Part shown: positions 1-9,458 of the stretch, piece after piece
How the letters are laid out: each line of letters starts with the position of its first letter
Numbering within the stretch: position 1 is the stretch's first letter
Assembly: GCA_038400315.1 (NCBI GenBank)
Contig: CP151667.1
Span: forward strand, 4,971,174-5,035,173
Length of the DNA: 64,000 nt
Source: Isosphaeraceae bacterium EP7
GTDB lineage: Bacteria; Planctomycetota; Planctomycetia; Isosphaerales; Isosphaeraceae
Direction of reading: 5' to 3'
The notes under the pieces: model-generated
The model's database searches: none
The model's input: the letters and a program-made list of their open reading frames with translations, nothing else
Told to the model about the DNA's origin: nothing
Program-made: the position numbers and the translations under genes

Positions 1-402
1 GGCGGCAATAACGGCCTCGCCATCCGCTACCCGGGCGAGGGCGCGAGCGACCCCGCCTACGCCGGGATGACCGAGATCCAGGTCCTGGACGACACTTCGT
101 CGAAGTACGACAAGATCGACCCGCGTCAGCGCAATGGCTCGTCCTACGGCATGGTCGCCTCCAAGACCGGCTACCTCAGGCCCGTCGGCGAGTGGAACTT
201 CGAGGAGGTCACCGTGAAAGGCTCGAAGATTCGCGTCGAACTGAACGGCAGCGTGATCCTCGACGCCGACCTCTCCAAGGTCCATGAATTCATGGCCAAC
301 AGCCCCCACCCTGGCAAGGATCGGACCAGTGGCTTCTTCGGTTTCGCCGGCCATGGCGACGCCGTGCAGTTCCGCGAGATCAAGGTCAAGCCCCTCGACT
401 GA
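1..402 (+). CDS. DUF1080 (3-keto-disaccharide hydrolase-type) protein, C-terminal fragment
   Basis: The reading frame is open from the first base of the window, so the gene starts upstream and only the last 133 residues are seen. They match the C-terminal half of the DUF1080 / 3-keto-disaccharide hydrolase family, a concanavalin-like beta-sandwich domain abundant in planctomycetes: a GLAIRYPG strand, an EIQVLDD strand, a GxWN-type strand (VGEWNFEEV), a V-x-LNG-x-VI turn, and the closing GFFGFAGHGDAVQFREIKV strand. Family members are usually exported and act on modified sugars or glycosides; the substrate cannot be read from this piece. A strong hairpin follows the stop at 427-460. Confidence 0.8.
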   Translation, partial: GGNNGLAIRYPGEGASDPAYAGMTEIQVLDDTSSKYDKIDPRQRNGSSYGMVASKTGYLRPVGEWNFEEVTVKGSKIRVELNGSVILDADLSKVHEFMANSPHPGKDRTSGFFGFAGHGDAVQFREIKVKPLD

Positions 403-426
403 ACCTCGGCTCGCTCATCCGATTGG

Positions 427-460
427 CCCGTGCCGAGGAGACTTCTCGCCTCGGCACGGG
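427..460 (+). terminator. Inverted repeat, likely terminator after the DUF1080 gene
   Basis: Twelve bases at 427-438 (CCCGTGCCGAGG) are exactly complementary to 449-460, with a 10-base loop. It lies 25 bases after the DUF1080 stop and before the next gene. No long T run follows, only TTCCTTCG, so termination is inferred from position and stem strength. Confidence 0.55.
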
Positions 461-618
461 TTCCTTCGGACGAGTGTCTTCGTTCTAAATTGCACGAGGT
501 GAGTTGATACGGTAAGATTTGTCTGTTCAACGCTCGATCAATCTCCCGGATCGACTGCACTCCGCCCAACCCTCTCGCCCCGCCCGCCCCTCCAGACCCG
601 CTCGTGGAGGCCTGCCGC

Positions 619-3390
619 ATGCCGCGTCTAACGCCTTACGCAATCCTCGCGTCGTCGATGCTGCTCGCCTCGCCGATGGCAAGAGCCGCGGAACCGGTGA
701 AGCCGTCCGCAGACGACGCGGCTCGCATCGAATTCTTCGAAACCTCGGTCCGGCCCGTCCTGGTCGCCCGCTGCCAGGCGTGCCACGACTCCAAGAAGGC
801 CAAGGCAGGCCTGAGGGTCGATGGCCGCGAGTTTTTGATGCGAGGCGGCGAGTCGGGCCCGGCCATGGAGCCGGGCAAGCCCGATGTCAGCCGGATCATC
901 GAGGCGATCCGCTATGCCGGCGACCTCCAGATGCCTCCCAAGGCGAAGCTCAAGGATTCCGAGATCGAGTCGCTGACGCGCTGGGTCCGCGACGGCGCCG
1001 TCTGGCCCGAGAATCTCTCCGAGATTCGCCCCCCTGCGTCGGAATCGGTCGCGACCAAGCCCACGATCTCGGACGACGATCGGGCGTTCTGGTCCTTCCA
1101 GCCCGTCCGCGACACGCCGCCGCCACTCGTCAAAGATGCCGACTGGGCCAGGACGTCGGTCGACTACTATGTCCTGAGTGAACTGGAAGCCAAGGGCCTG
1201 AAGCCTGTCCCGTCGGCCGGCCGACGCGAGCTGATCCGTCGTGCGAGCTTCGACCTCACGGGCCTCCCGCCTCGCCCCGAGGATGTCGACGCGTTCGTCG
1301 CCGACGAGTCGCCTGATGCCTTCCGGAAGGTCGTCGATCGCCTGCTGGCCAGTCCCCACTACGGCGAGCGCTGGGGCCGGCATTGGCTCGACGTCGCACG
1401 CTACGGCGAAGATCAGGCACACACCTTCGAGGCCCGAGTCTACCCGCAGGGGTTCCGCTATCGTGACTGGGTCGTCAAGGCCCTGAATGATGACAAGCCC
1501 TACGACCGGTTCCTCGTCGAGCAGATCGCCGGCGACCTGGTGGAAGGGCCAGATCGGCTCGAACGGCTCAAGGCCCTCGGCTTCTTCGCCCTCGGACCTG
1601 TCTATTACGGGGCTGCGGTCTTCGACGAGATCGACGACCGAGTCGACACCCTCGCCCGCGGCGTGCTCGGTCTGACCGTCGCCTGTGCTCGCTGCCACGA
1701 CCACAAGTTCGATCCGATCCCGACGGCCGATTACTACGCCCTCGCCGGTATCTTCGCCAGCACACAGTACAAAGAGCAGCCCCTTGCCCCGCCCGAGACC
1801 GTCGCCGTCTATGACGCCGCGTCGGCCCGCCTCGAAGACGCGAAGAAGGCCATCAAGTCCTTCCGATCCGAGCAGGGCAAACTCCTTTCGAGGGCTGCCC
1901 TGGCGGATATCTCGCGCTACGTCACCGGAGCCTGGATCGTCGGCAATCGACGCAAAGGCGGCGTCGAGGCCAAGACAGCAGAGTACGCCAAGGCTGAACA
2001 CCTGAATGTGGCGATCCTCGATCGCTGGATCAAGCTTCTCGACCCCGAGTCCGAGGCACCCGCGCCCGAACTGGCTCGACTTCGCAAGGTCATCAAGGAC
2101 CTGGATCCCGCCCGCGACCTCTCTGCGGACCGAGCGGCGCTCGACGCAGTGAAAGTCGCGGCGAATGCGTTGCAAGCCTACGTGCAGACGTCGGCCGAAC
2201 TCGACGAGGCATTGCAAAAGCACCGCGCGGCCTCTCTCGAGAATCAGACCGAGCTCCCCGCCGAGGCCCTGAAGCCGATTTCCGAGGCTTCGGTCAAACT
2301 CCTCGCAAGCTACCTGGGCGACCAGGGGATCCTGAACCTACCGAAAGATCAGATCGAAGACAGTCTCCCCGGGCCCGCGAAGCAATCGCTTGCGGCCTTG
2401 AAGGCGAAGGTCGACGAGTTGACGAAGCAACTCCCCCCGAAGTACGACGTCGTCCACTCGCTGGCCGAGGGCCCGAATCCGGCCCATATGAAGGTTCATC
2501 TCCGGGGGAACCCACAGAACCTGGGGGCCGAGGCGCCCCGCCACTTCCTGTCCGTCCTGGCCGCCGGCGAGCCTTCCACCTACGCTGAGGGGAGTGGCCG
2601 GCTGCAACTGGCGAATGCGATCGCCAGCCCCGAAAATCCGCTCACGGCCAGGGTCTTCGTCAACCGGGTCTGGGCCCAGCACTTCGGCAAAGGGTTGGTC
2701 GGGACCCCCTCGAATTTTGGCAAGCTCGGCGAGCGGCCCAGCCACCCCGCTCTGCTCGATCACCTCGCGGCGACCTTCGTGAACGGCGGCTGGTCGATCA
2801 AGTCGCTGCATCGGGAGATCATGCTCTCGGCGACGTATCAGCTCGCCGCCGTCGACTTGCCGGCCAATGCCGAGGTGGACCCCGAAAATCGGCTCCTCTG
2901 GCGGGCCAATCGCCGTCGGCTCGAGATCGAGCCGTGGCGTGACTCGCTCCTCGCCGTGACCGGGGAACTGGATGGTCGCCTGGGCGGCCCTTCCTCCAAG
3001 CTGACCGATGCCGCCAATGTCCGCCGCACCTTCTACGCGTCGGTGAGCCGCCATAATCTCGACCGGCTGCTCAGGCTGTTCGACTTCCCCGACCCTAATG
3101 CCACGTCGGAGCAGCGTTCCATCACCTCGGTCCCGGTCCAGGAGTTGTTCGTCCTGAACAGCCCGTTCATGGAAGACCGATCCAAGGCCCTGGTGGCGAG
3201 GTTGCAAGCCGCCGACGCCAAGGATGACTCGGGACGAGTACGGATCGCTTATCGGCTCCTTTACGGCCGCGACGCGACCGAGGCGGAGGTGAGGGTTGCC
3301 ACGGCCTTCCTGTCGTCCGACGCCAAGGGTCGCTGGCCGCAGCTGGCGCAGGTGCTCCTGGCCAGCAATGAGTTCCTCTTCGTCGATTGA
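619..3390 (+). CDS. PSCyt1 / DUF1549 / DUF1553 domain protein
   Basis: A planctomycete-type secreted cytochrome-like protein of 923 residues. The ATG at 619 is chosen because GGAGG (606-610) lies eight bases upstream; an in-frame GTG at 604 overlaps that site. The N-terminus is a signal peptide (hydrophobic, ending near MARAAEP). Then come a PSCyt1 heme-binding domain with CQACH (about residues 54-58), the DUF1549 domain (about 150-370) closing with a second conserved CARCHDHKFDPI motif, a helical middle, and DUF1553 (about 640-910). Such proteins are nearly always followed by a DUF1501 gene, as here after 33 bases. A role in periplasmic degradation or redox chemistry of complex substrates is suspected for the family but not proven. 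Confidence 0.93.
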   Translation: MPRLTPYAILASSMLLASPMARAAEPVKPSADDAARIEFFETSVRPVLVARCQACHDSKKAKAGLRVDGREFLMRGGESGPAMEPGKPDVSRIIEAIRYAGDLQMPPKAKLKDSEIESLTRWVRDGAVWPENLSEIRPPASESVATKPTISDDDRAFWSFQPVRDTPPPLVKDADWARTSVDYYVLSELEAKGLKPVPSAGRRELIRRASFDLTGLPPRPEDVDAFVADESPDAFRKVVDRLLASPHYGERWGRHWLDVARYGEDQAHTFEARVYPQGFRYRDWVVKALNDDKPYDRFLVEQIAGDLVEGPDRLERLKALGFFALGPVYYGAAVFDEIDDRVDTLARGVLGLTVACARCHDHKFDPIPTADYYALAGIFASTQYKEQPLAPPETVAVYDAASARLEDAKKAIKSFRSEQGKLLSRAALADISRYVTGAWIVGNRRKGGVEAKTAEYAKAEHLNVAILDRWIKLLDPESEAPAPELARLRKVIKDLDPARDLSADRAALDAVKVAANALQAYVQTSAELDEALQKHRAASLENQTELPAEALKPISEASVKLLASYLGDQGILNLPKDQIEDSLPGPAKQSLAALKAKVDELTKQLPPKYDVVHSLAEGPNPAHMKVHLRGNPQNLGAEAPRHFLSVLAAGEPSTYAEGSGRLQLANAIASPENPLTARVFVNRVWAQHFGKGLVGTPSNFGKLGERPSHPALLDHLAATFVNGGWSIKSLHREIMLSATYQLAAVDLPANAEVDPENRLLWRANRRRLEIEPWRDSLLAVTGELDGRLGGPSSKLTDAANVRRTFYASVSRHNLDRLLRLFDFPDPNATSEQRSITSVPVQELFVLNSPFMEDRSKALVARLQAADAKDDSGRVRIAYRLLYGRDATEAEVRVATAFLSSDAKGRWPQLAQVLLASNEFLFVD

Positions 3391-3423
3391 ATCCAGCCGC
3401 GAACTCGAGGGGAGGAGACGACG

Positions 3424-4836
3424 ATGAACGGATCGAATTTCAGCCGGCGAGACTTGCTCAGGCGCATCGGCGGAGGCTTCGGGGCCGTGGGACTGGCCGG
3501 CATGCTGGCATCGGAGGCGACGCGCGACGCCCGCGCCGATGTCGCATCTCCCGTTAGCCCGGAAAACCCGCTGGCCCCGCGGATTGCCCACTATCCAGCC
3601 CGTGCCAAGCGGGTCATCTTCCTGTTCATGAACGGCGGCCCGTCCCACGTCGACACGTTCGATCCCAAGCCCGCCCTTTCGAAACGCGACGGCGGAGCCC
3701 CTCCCGAGAAGATTTACACCGGCCGCAAGACGGGCGGCCGGCTGATGGGCTCGCCGTTCAAGTTCAGCAAGCACGGCCGCGCCGGGATCGACATCAGCGA
3801 GCTCTACCCGCACGTCGCCACCTGCGCCGATGACCTCTGCGTCATCCGGTCGATGCAGACCGACGTGCCCAATCACGAGCCCGCCCTGCTGATGATGAAC
3901 TCAGGCATCATCCAGCCCACGCGCCCGAGCATGGGCAGCTGGTTGACGTATGGCCTGGGCAGCGAGAACCAGAATCTCCCAGGCTTCGTCGTCCTCTGCC
4001 CCGGCAAGCCGGTCGTCGGCCCGCAGCTCTGGAGCAACAGTTTCCTGCCGGGCATCTATCAGGGGACACACATCGATAACAAGTCGATGGATCCCAAGAA
4101 GATCATCGCCCATCTCTCGAATCGGGGCCTCGACCGTCCGGCCCAGCGCACGCAGCTGGATCTGCTCAAGACGATGAACGAGACCCACCTCGCCGCACGA
4201 GGGGGCCACGACGCCCGACTCGAAGCCCGGATCCAGTCGCTCGAGATGGCCTATCGCATGCAGTTCGAGGCCCAGGACGCGTTCGACATCAGCCAGGAGT
4301 CGACCCTCACCCGCGAGGCCTACGGCAAGGGCGAGTTCGCCGATGCCTGCCTCATCGCGCGTCGCCTCTCCGAGCGAGGGGTCCGCATGATCCAGGTCTA
4401 CTATGGTGACGGCCAGCCCTGGGACGACCACGCCGACATCCTCAACCACCGCGACCACGCCGCCAAGTCCGACCGGCCCATCGCGGCTCTACTCAAGGAC
4501 CTTAAGGCCCGCGGCATGCTCGACGACACCCTCGTCGTCTGGGGCGGCGAGTTCGGCCGCACCCCGACCAGCGAAGGGTCGAAGGGCCGCGATCACCACA
4601 GCCTGGGCTTCTCGATGTGGCTTGCCGGCGGCGGGACCAAGGGCGGACATATCCACGGAGCCACCGACGAGCTCGGCTTCGTCGCGGTCGAGGACAAGAT
4701 CCACGTCCACGACCTCCACGCCACAATCCTGTACCTGATGGGCATCGACCACACCAAGCTGACCTATCGCTACAGCGGCAGGGACTTCCGCCTCACCGAC
4801 GTTCACGGCGAGATTGCCACCGGCTTGCTCGCCTGA
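3424..4836 (+). CDS. DUF1501 domain protein with Tat signal
   Basis: A 470-residue protein of the DUF1501 family, related in fold to the alkaline phosphatase/sulfatase superfamily. The start has a good ribosome site (GGGGAGGAG just upstream). The N-terminus SRRDLLRRIGGGFG is a Tat-type signal (twin arginine plus hydrophobic stretch), so folded export is expected. Family landmarks include FLFMNGGPSHVDTFDPKP (about residue 62), a VWGGEFGRTP motif and GRDHHSLGFSMWLAGGG near residue 400, whose His/Asp residues resemble metal ligands. It is the usual partner of the DUF1549/DUF1553 protein encoded just before it. The biochemical reaction is unknown. Confidence 0.93.
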   Translation: MNGSNFSRRDLLRRIGGGFGAVGLAGMLASEATRDARADVASPVSPENPLAPRIAHYPARAKRVIFLFMNGGPSHVDTFDPKPALSKRDGGAPPEKIYTGRKTGGRLMGSPFKFSKHGRAGIDISELYPHVATCADDLCVIRSMQTDVPNHEPALLMMNSGIIQPTRPSMGSWLTYGLGSENQNLPGFVVLCPGKPVVGPQLWSNSFLPGIYQGTHIDNKSMDPKKIIAHLSNRGLDRPAQRTQLDLLKTMNETHLAARGGHDARLEARIQSLEMAYRMQFEAQDAFDISQESTLTREAYGKGEFADACLIARRLSERGVRMIQVYYGDGQPWDDHADILNHRDHAAKSDRPIAALLKDLKARGMLDDTLVVWGGEFGRTPTSEGSKGRDHHSLGFSMWLAGGGTKGGHIHGATDELGFVAVEDKIHVHDLHATILYLMGIDHTKLTYRYSGRDFRLTDVHGEIATGLLA

Positions 4837-4858
4837 CCTCCGACCCTGAGACGATCCG

Positions 4859-5290
4859 ATGTCAGACCGACCCGTGGCCACCGTCAATCCCGTCGACGAG
4901 GCCGCCGCCAGCCCGCGTGTCGCCGCGATCTATGAAGACATCAAGGCGACCAAGAAGATCGACTTCGTCCCCAACATCTGGCGCGTGCTGGCGACCAGCC
5001 CCGACCTCCTCGAATCGACCTGGACCCGCCTGAAGTCGACGATGCACCCGGAGGCCACGGGCAAGGTCACACGTCTCGATCCCTTGACGCGTGAGATCAT
5101 CGCCCTGGCCGTCTCCGCGACTAACGGGTGCGCCTACTGCATCAACTCGCACACCGCGGCCGTGCGCAAGCTCGGCCTTGATGCCGAGGGGTTGGGCGAG
5201 GTCATGGCCGTCGTCGCCATGTTCAATACGACCAACGCCCTGGCTGAAGGGTATCAGATCGAGCCAGACATCTTCCCGCCGCGCGACTGA
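4859..5290 (+). CDS. Carboxymuconolactone decarboxylase / AhpD-like protein
   Basis: A 143-residue all-helical protein of the CMD/AhpD superfamily (peroxidase-related enzyme type). The core motif GCAYCINSHTAAVRKLG (about residues 95-111) has the CxxC pair and downstream histidine that form the redox centre of AhpD-like enzymes. No signal peptide, so cytoplasmic. It starts 22 bases after the DUF1501 stop and probably ends the same operon, which is odd because the other two products are exported. The stop is 16 bases from the convergent S9 peptidase stop. Substrate not determinable; peroxide or disulfide chemistry is the family expectation. Confidence 0.88.
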   Translation: MSDRPVATVNPVDEAAASPRVAAIYEDIKATKKIDFVPNIWRVLATSPDLLESTWTRLKSTMHPEATGKVTRLDPLTREIIALAVSATNGCAYCINSHTAAVRKLGLDAEGLGEVMAVVAMFNTTNALAEGYQIEPDIFPPRD

Positions 5291-5306
5291 GCCCGTTTAC
5301 AACCGT

Positions 5307-7412
5307 TCAACGCCGGGGGGCGATGATGAGGTGTTCGATGAAGAACTCCATCATTCGTCCGCCCGAGAGAGCCGTGTGCCCCTGGTCGGGGCCGATCTGG
5401 ACCTCGTAACTCTTGCCAGCCTGGTTCAGGGCCCGGATCATCTGGAGTGCGTTGGAGGGGTGGACGTTGTCGTCGGCGGTGCCGAAGTAGATCATCAAGT
5501 CCCCCTTCACCTTCTCGGCCTGCTTCACAGCCGAGCCCCCGTCGTACGCGGCCGCGTCCTCCTGAGGAGTCCTCAGGTAGCGCTCCGTGTAGATCGTGTC
5601 GTAGTTGCGGAAGTCGGTCACGGCCGACATCGCGCATCCGGCGCGGAACACGTCAGGGTGACGGATCAGGCCCATCAAGGTCGCGTAGCCGCCGTATGAT
5701 GTCCCGAAGATCCCCACCCGGTCCTTGTCCACATAGGACCTTAACCAGAGCGACTTGACCCCCGCGGCCTGATCGTCGACCTCGACCGTCCCCAGCTTCC
5801 GGTAGATCGCGTCGAGGAACTTCTTCCCGCGGCCCGCGGCGCTCCGGGAGTCGAACGAGGCGACCAGAAAGCCATATTCGGTCATTGCGCTGGGCGTTGA
5901 GAATGTCTCCCTCGCTCCATTCGTCGCGGGGCCTGCATAGACGTTCACGAGCAGTGGATAGCGGCGGCTCGGGTCGAACCCTGACGGGAAGTGCAGCATT
6001 CCGTACAGGTCCGTCTCGCCGTCGGCGGCCTTGAACTTCAGGAGTTCGACCTTCTTCAACCCCAATGTTTCGAACGTCGATGCGTCGCTCTCCGCCAGAG
6101 TCTCCAGCACCTTTCCCTCGGCGTCGATCAGCCTTGTCGTGGGGGGCGTGTCATGGGACTGAGAGACGTCCAGGAAGTGGCGGCCGTCGGGGGCGAGGTC
6201 GACCTCGTGATGCCACCTCGGGTCGGTCAGCCGGACGTCGCCTCCTCCATCCAGCATGGCGCGGTGGAGTTGGAGCTTGAGCGGGTTGTCTCCGCTGCGG
6301 GCCAGGTAATGCACGAGGCCGGCCTTCTCGTCGACGCGCTCGATCGAGGCGACCTCGAACTCATGGTCCGTCACCACCGCGATCAGCGTCCCGGCGAGAT
6401 CATATCGGTAGATATTCCGATATCCATTCCTCTCGGAGATCCAGAGGAACTCCTTGCCCCCATCGAGGAACCGGAGCGGAGGGGAATTCTCAACCCAGCT
6501 CGCTGGCCACTCCTCGCGGACGATGACGCGGACGGCCCCCGTCTTCGGGTTCGCCGCGGCGAATTCGAGGATGTTCTGATGCCGATTCGTCCGGTTGAAG
6601 AGCAGCTCCTTACCGTCCGGCGACCAGGCCACCCGGTAGACGTAGTGTCCCATCACGTCGTCGCCGAATGGCTTGCCGCCTCGCACGTCCATGGTCGAGG
6701 TGGTCTTCGTCTCGGTGTCGTAAACAAGCAGGTCGGCCACCGGGTTGGGCGAGCCCGCCTTGGGATAGGGCTCGGCACCTACGCGGCTCTGGAGGTCGAG
6801 CTGGTCCAGGCCAAGGTAATAGTCGACGACCTTGCCCTCGTCGAACCGATAGAAGGCGATTTTCTTACTGTCGGGCGACCACCAGATGGCCCGGTTCTGC
6901 TCCAGCTCCTCGCCGTAGACCCAGCTCGCGGTTCCGTTCTTGATCCGCTTCGATTCGCTCCCGTCGGCGGTGATCCGCGTCTCGATCACCCCCTTGGGGT
7001 CGCTCAGCCAGAGGTCCCTGGCCCGGTGGAACGCCTTCAGCGTGCCATCGGGAGACATCTCCGCCTCCACTTGCCGGCCGCGGCCAGGGGCGCCGTGGAA
7101 CCGATTCGCGGGCTCTGACTTGGACTCGCCGAACGCGTCGATCTCCGCTGACTTGCGTGTCTCCAGGTCCAGCCGCCGGATCTTCCCCGCCTTGCGAAAC
7201 TCGAGCGACTTCCCGCCGTCGGCCCATCGGGTCGTCAGGGTCCCCGGCTTCACCGACCCCGGGATCTTCTTGCTCATTTCCGAGTAACGCTCATACCCAG
7301 GCATCGCTTTGATGCGATCCTGAGCGTTCGCGTGACCCGCCGCAAACGCGGCCGCGAGGATGGATGCGATGAGCGTGACGACCCGAGGGCGGCGAGACTG
7401 GGGCGAATGCAT
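5307..7412 (-). CDS. S9 family prolyl oligopeptidase / DPP IV-like peptidase
   Basis: A 701-residue secreted serine peptidase. A signal peptide is visible (about residues 12-31, ending ANA-QD). Residues about 100-450 form the DPP IV N-terminal beta-propeller (repeated WSPDSKKIAFYRF and WSPDGKELLF blades), followed by the alpha/beta-hydrolase peptidase domain. The nucleophile elbow is GTSYGG (about residue 571), the acid lies in GTADDNVHP and the histidine in DQGHTAL. This class removes dipeptides or cleaves after proline in peptides. It lies 60 bases downstream of the ferredoxin-thioredoxin reductase subunit gene on the same strand, so the two may be co-transcribed, with no obvious functional link. 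Confidence 0.93.
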   Translation of the reverse strand: MHSPQSRRPRVVTLIASILAAAFAAGHANAQDRIKAMPGYERYSEMSKKIPGSVKPGTLTTRWADGGKSLEFRKAGKIRRLDLETRKSAEIDAFGESKSEPANRFHGAPGRGRQVEAEMSPDGTLKAFHRARDLWLSDPKGVIETRITADGSESKRIKNGTASWVYGEELEQNRAIWWSPDSKKIAFYRFDEGKVVDYYLGLDQLDLQSRVGAEPYPKAGSPNPVADLLVYDTETKTTSTMDVRGGKPFGDDVMGHYVYRVAWSPDGKELLFNRTNRHQNILEFAAANPKTGAVRVIVREEWPASWVENSPPLRFLDGGKEFLWISERNGYRNIYRYDLAGTLIAVVTDHEFEVASIERVDEKAGLVHYLARSGDNPLKLQLHRAMLDGGGDVRLTDPRWHHEVDLAPDGRHFLDVSQSHDTPPTTRLIDAEGKVLETLAESDASTFETLGLKKVELLKFKAADGETDLYGMLHFPSGFDPSRRYPLLVNVYAGPATNGARETFSTPSAMTEYGFLVASFDSRSAAGRGKKFLDAIYRKLGTVEVDDQAAGVKSLWLRSYVDKDRVGIFGTSYGGYATLMGLIRHPDVFRAGCAMSAVTDFRNYDTIYTERYLRTPQEDAAAYDGGSAVKQAEKVKGDLMIYFGTADDNVHPSNALQMIRALNQAGKSYEVQIGPDQGHTALSGGRMMEFFIEHLIIAPRR

Positions 7413-7472
7413 CGGACGCGAATCCTCGATTTGGAAGACGTCGATCTTCAGGGGCTGGCCCGGCGATGACGC

Positions 7473-7892
7473 TCAGTCGTCCTGGGCCGTCGCCTTGCCC
7501 GCGGGGCCGGTACGCAAGCCTTCTCGCCCCTTCTCCGGGGTCGGGTCCTCGACGTCGCCCCATGACTGCCGGCCCTCGTGGTCCTCGGGCAGGTGCTCCG
7601 TGATGGGCAGGCCGTCGGGCCGGACGAAGAGGAGGCAGTGGCAATATTTGTAGTTCTTCATGTCCTCGCAGGCGCAGATCCAGGTCCGCTTCTTGATTTC
7701 GGCCTGCTTGTCCGCGTAGAACCGGCAGGGACAGAGGGGCCGGCCAATCTCGTCCTGGTTGCGGGCCAGGCCGAGGATGACCCCTTCGGTGATGTCCGGC
7801 TGCGGGTGGAAGGCGGTCCCGCTCTTTTCCGCATATTTGGCCGCGAACTTCCACATCCGGTCGAGATTCTTGGCGGACGGGTCCGGAGGCAT
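7473..7892 (-). CDS. ftrB: Ferredoxin-thioredoxin reductase catalytic-type protein (FtrB-like)
   Basis: A 139-residue cytoplasmic protein. The cysteine pattern CPCRFYAD...CACEDMKNYKYCHC (about residues 81-113) is the signature of the FTR beta subunit: three CxC-type motifs that hold a 4Fe-4S cluster next to a redox-active disulfide. In plants and cyanobacteria it passes electrons from ferredoxin to thioredoxin. No variable-chain (FtrA) gene, ferredoxin or thioredoxin is in the window, so its partner here is unknown; stand-alone FtrB-like proteins occur in non-photosynthetic bacteria. The C-terminus (about 30 residues, charged) goes beyond the family core. Confidence 0.88.
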   Translation of the reverse strand: MPPDPSAKNLDRMWKFAAKYAEKSGTAFHPQPDITEGVILGLARNQDEIGRPLCPCRFYADKQAEIKKRTWICACEDMKNYKYCHCLLFVRPDGLPITEHLPEDHEGRQSWGDVEDPTPEKGREGLRTGPAGKATAQDD

Positions 7893-8091
7893 GGGTCGTC
7901 GATTCTCCGGCTAGCGGATTCCGGGGAGAGGATTTTTGAAGGCGTGAGTTTACAGGAACTCCCCCTTCATTGACAAATCTGGACAGTCGGGCCTAAGCTC
8001 GCCGACCGCATTCGGGGCGGGGGCAGATCGCGCCCACCTCAAGTTGTGGGCCTCAACGGTGGGATGAGCTCGAGGCATCCCGGAGTCTGCA

Positions 8092-9321
8092 ATGGCCAAG
8101 CCGCGATCGGGGGACGACGGCGCGAAAGGAACGAGCAGGGCGATCGCGGCCGGAGATCGGGCCGCTCTCCGCAACGATCCGACCTCTCGACGCGCGTTGG
8201 TCGTCGCCGACGCCAACTGGTTCACCACCGAGAATCTCTTCGGCGAGATACCCGAGGGCCTCGCATCGACGCTCCTGCTCAAGTGCATGGATTACAACAA
8301 TGCGCTCCGACGCGGGATTCCACCGTGGTCGTGGGGCGGGACGCTGGAACGCAAGAATCAAGGGCAATGGGAGCGGGACCTCATCCTCCCCAGCGGCTGG
8401 ATGAAACGCTTCCCCAGGCTGGGAATGAGGCCGATTGCCCGGGCCGTTCGAAAATGGCGCAGCGAGCATGCGGCGGGCGGTCGCCTGAGCCTGGTCTTCA
8501 CCTATCCGCATTACTTGTACTTGCGCGACATGATCTCGCCCGATGACCACGTCTACTACAACGTGGACGATTATTCGCTCTACTGGCCCAGGGCGGCCGA
8601 CGAGGTCCGTGCGTTGGAACTTCGGGCGGTCCGCGAGTCGACGCTCACCGTCTGCGTCTCGGCCCTCCGCGCCGACGAACTGCGGGCCGCCGTCCCGGCC
8701 GCGGCGCACAAGGTCCATCACCTTCCTCACGGGGCACCGAGGGGCTCGATTGACGACAGGGCCTGGCCCACGCCGGCCGAGGCCCCGGCTGACCTGACCC
8801 ACCTGCCCCGACCTTATCTCGGCTACGTCGGCACGATGGAGGACCGGGTCGACTGGAGCCTCGTTGAGACGCTCGCCCGCTCGATGCCCGCCGCCTCGAT
8901 CATTCTTATCGGTCGGCTCAGCCCCGACGAGCCCGAGGGGCGTCAGACGTGCCTCTCGCTGCCTAATGTCCACCATCTGGGCTGGCGGCCTCAGGTTTCG
9001 ATCCATGCCTATAACCGGGCTTTTGACGTCTGCTTGATCCCGTACCTCGCCGATCACCCGTTCAACCGTGCCTGCTGCCCCACCAAGATCATGGATTACA
9101 TGGGGAGCAGCCGCCCGATCGTGTCAACCGCCCTGCCCGAGTGTCTGCTTTACTCCCACCTTTTCGCAGTCGCCGCGACCACTCCCGCGTTCCTCGAAGC
9201 AGTCCGGTCGATCGTCGACGCGGGCTCAGATGACGGCCTTGCTCAGGCACGCCACGCCTGGGCCGTCGAGCACACCTGCGGTTCCGTCGTCCGGCGGCTC
9301 CTTTCGTGGCTGCCGGAATAA
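8092..9321 (+). CDS. Glycosyltransferase, GT-B fold (family 1/4-like)
   Basis: A 409-residue cytoplasmic glycosyltransferase. The start is supported by CGGAG six bases upstream. The N-terminal half contains a VYYNVDDYSLYWP segment typical of polysaccharide-biosynthesis GT-B enzymes (about residue 150). The C-terminal half has the donor-binding Rossmann features: YLGYVGTMEDRVDW (about 241), HHLGWRPQ, and PTKIMDYMGSSRPIVST (about 330), which corresponds to the nucleotide-sugar-binding PxKxxEyma region, with D in place of the usual glutamate. The gene is a single unit, divergent from ftrB, so sugar and acceptor cannot be inferred. Surface polysaccharide synthesis is likely. Confidence 0.87.
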   Translation: MAKPRSGDDGAKGTSRAIAAGDRAALRNDPTSRRALVVADANWFTTENLFGEIPEGLASTLLLKCMDYNNALRRGIPPWSWGGTLERKNQGQWERDLILPSGWMKRFPRLGMRPIARAVRKWRSEHAAGGRLSLVFTYPHYLYLRDMISPDDHVYYNVDDYSLYWPRAADEVRALELRAVRESTLTVCVSALRADELRAAVPAAAHKVHHLPHGAPRGSIDDRAWPTPAEAPADLTHLPRPYLGYVGTMEDRVDWSLVETLARSMPAASIILIGRLSPDEPEGRQTCLSLPNVHHLGWRPQVSIHAYNRAFDVCLIPYLADHPFNRACCPTKIMDYMGSSRPIVSTALPECLLYSHLFAVAATTPAFLEAVRSIVDAGSDDGLAQARHAWAVEHTCGSVVRRLLSWLPE

Positions 9322-9458
9322 CCGCCGAATCCCGGCCGAATTTCCCGGGCTCGAACTTCCAAGTGCTGGCTTGGCATGAACTTCGTCGTTAGATTTGTGC
9401 CGATCCCGGGGCGCCGATCCCCGTCCCCGCCCCAACGTCACGTCCGGAGAGATTGGCC

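Noticed and set aside
628-2223. Minus-strand frame of 531 codons opposite the DUF1549/DUF1553 gene
   Set aside because: Antisense shadow of a gene with clear heme and domain motifs.
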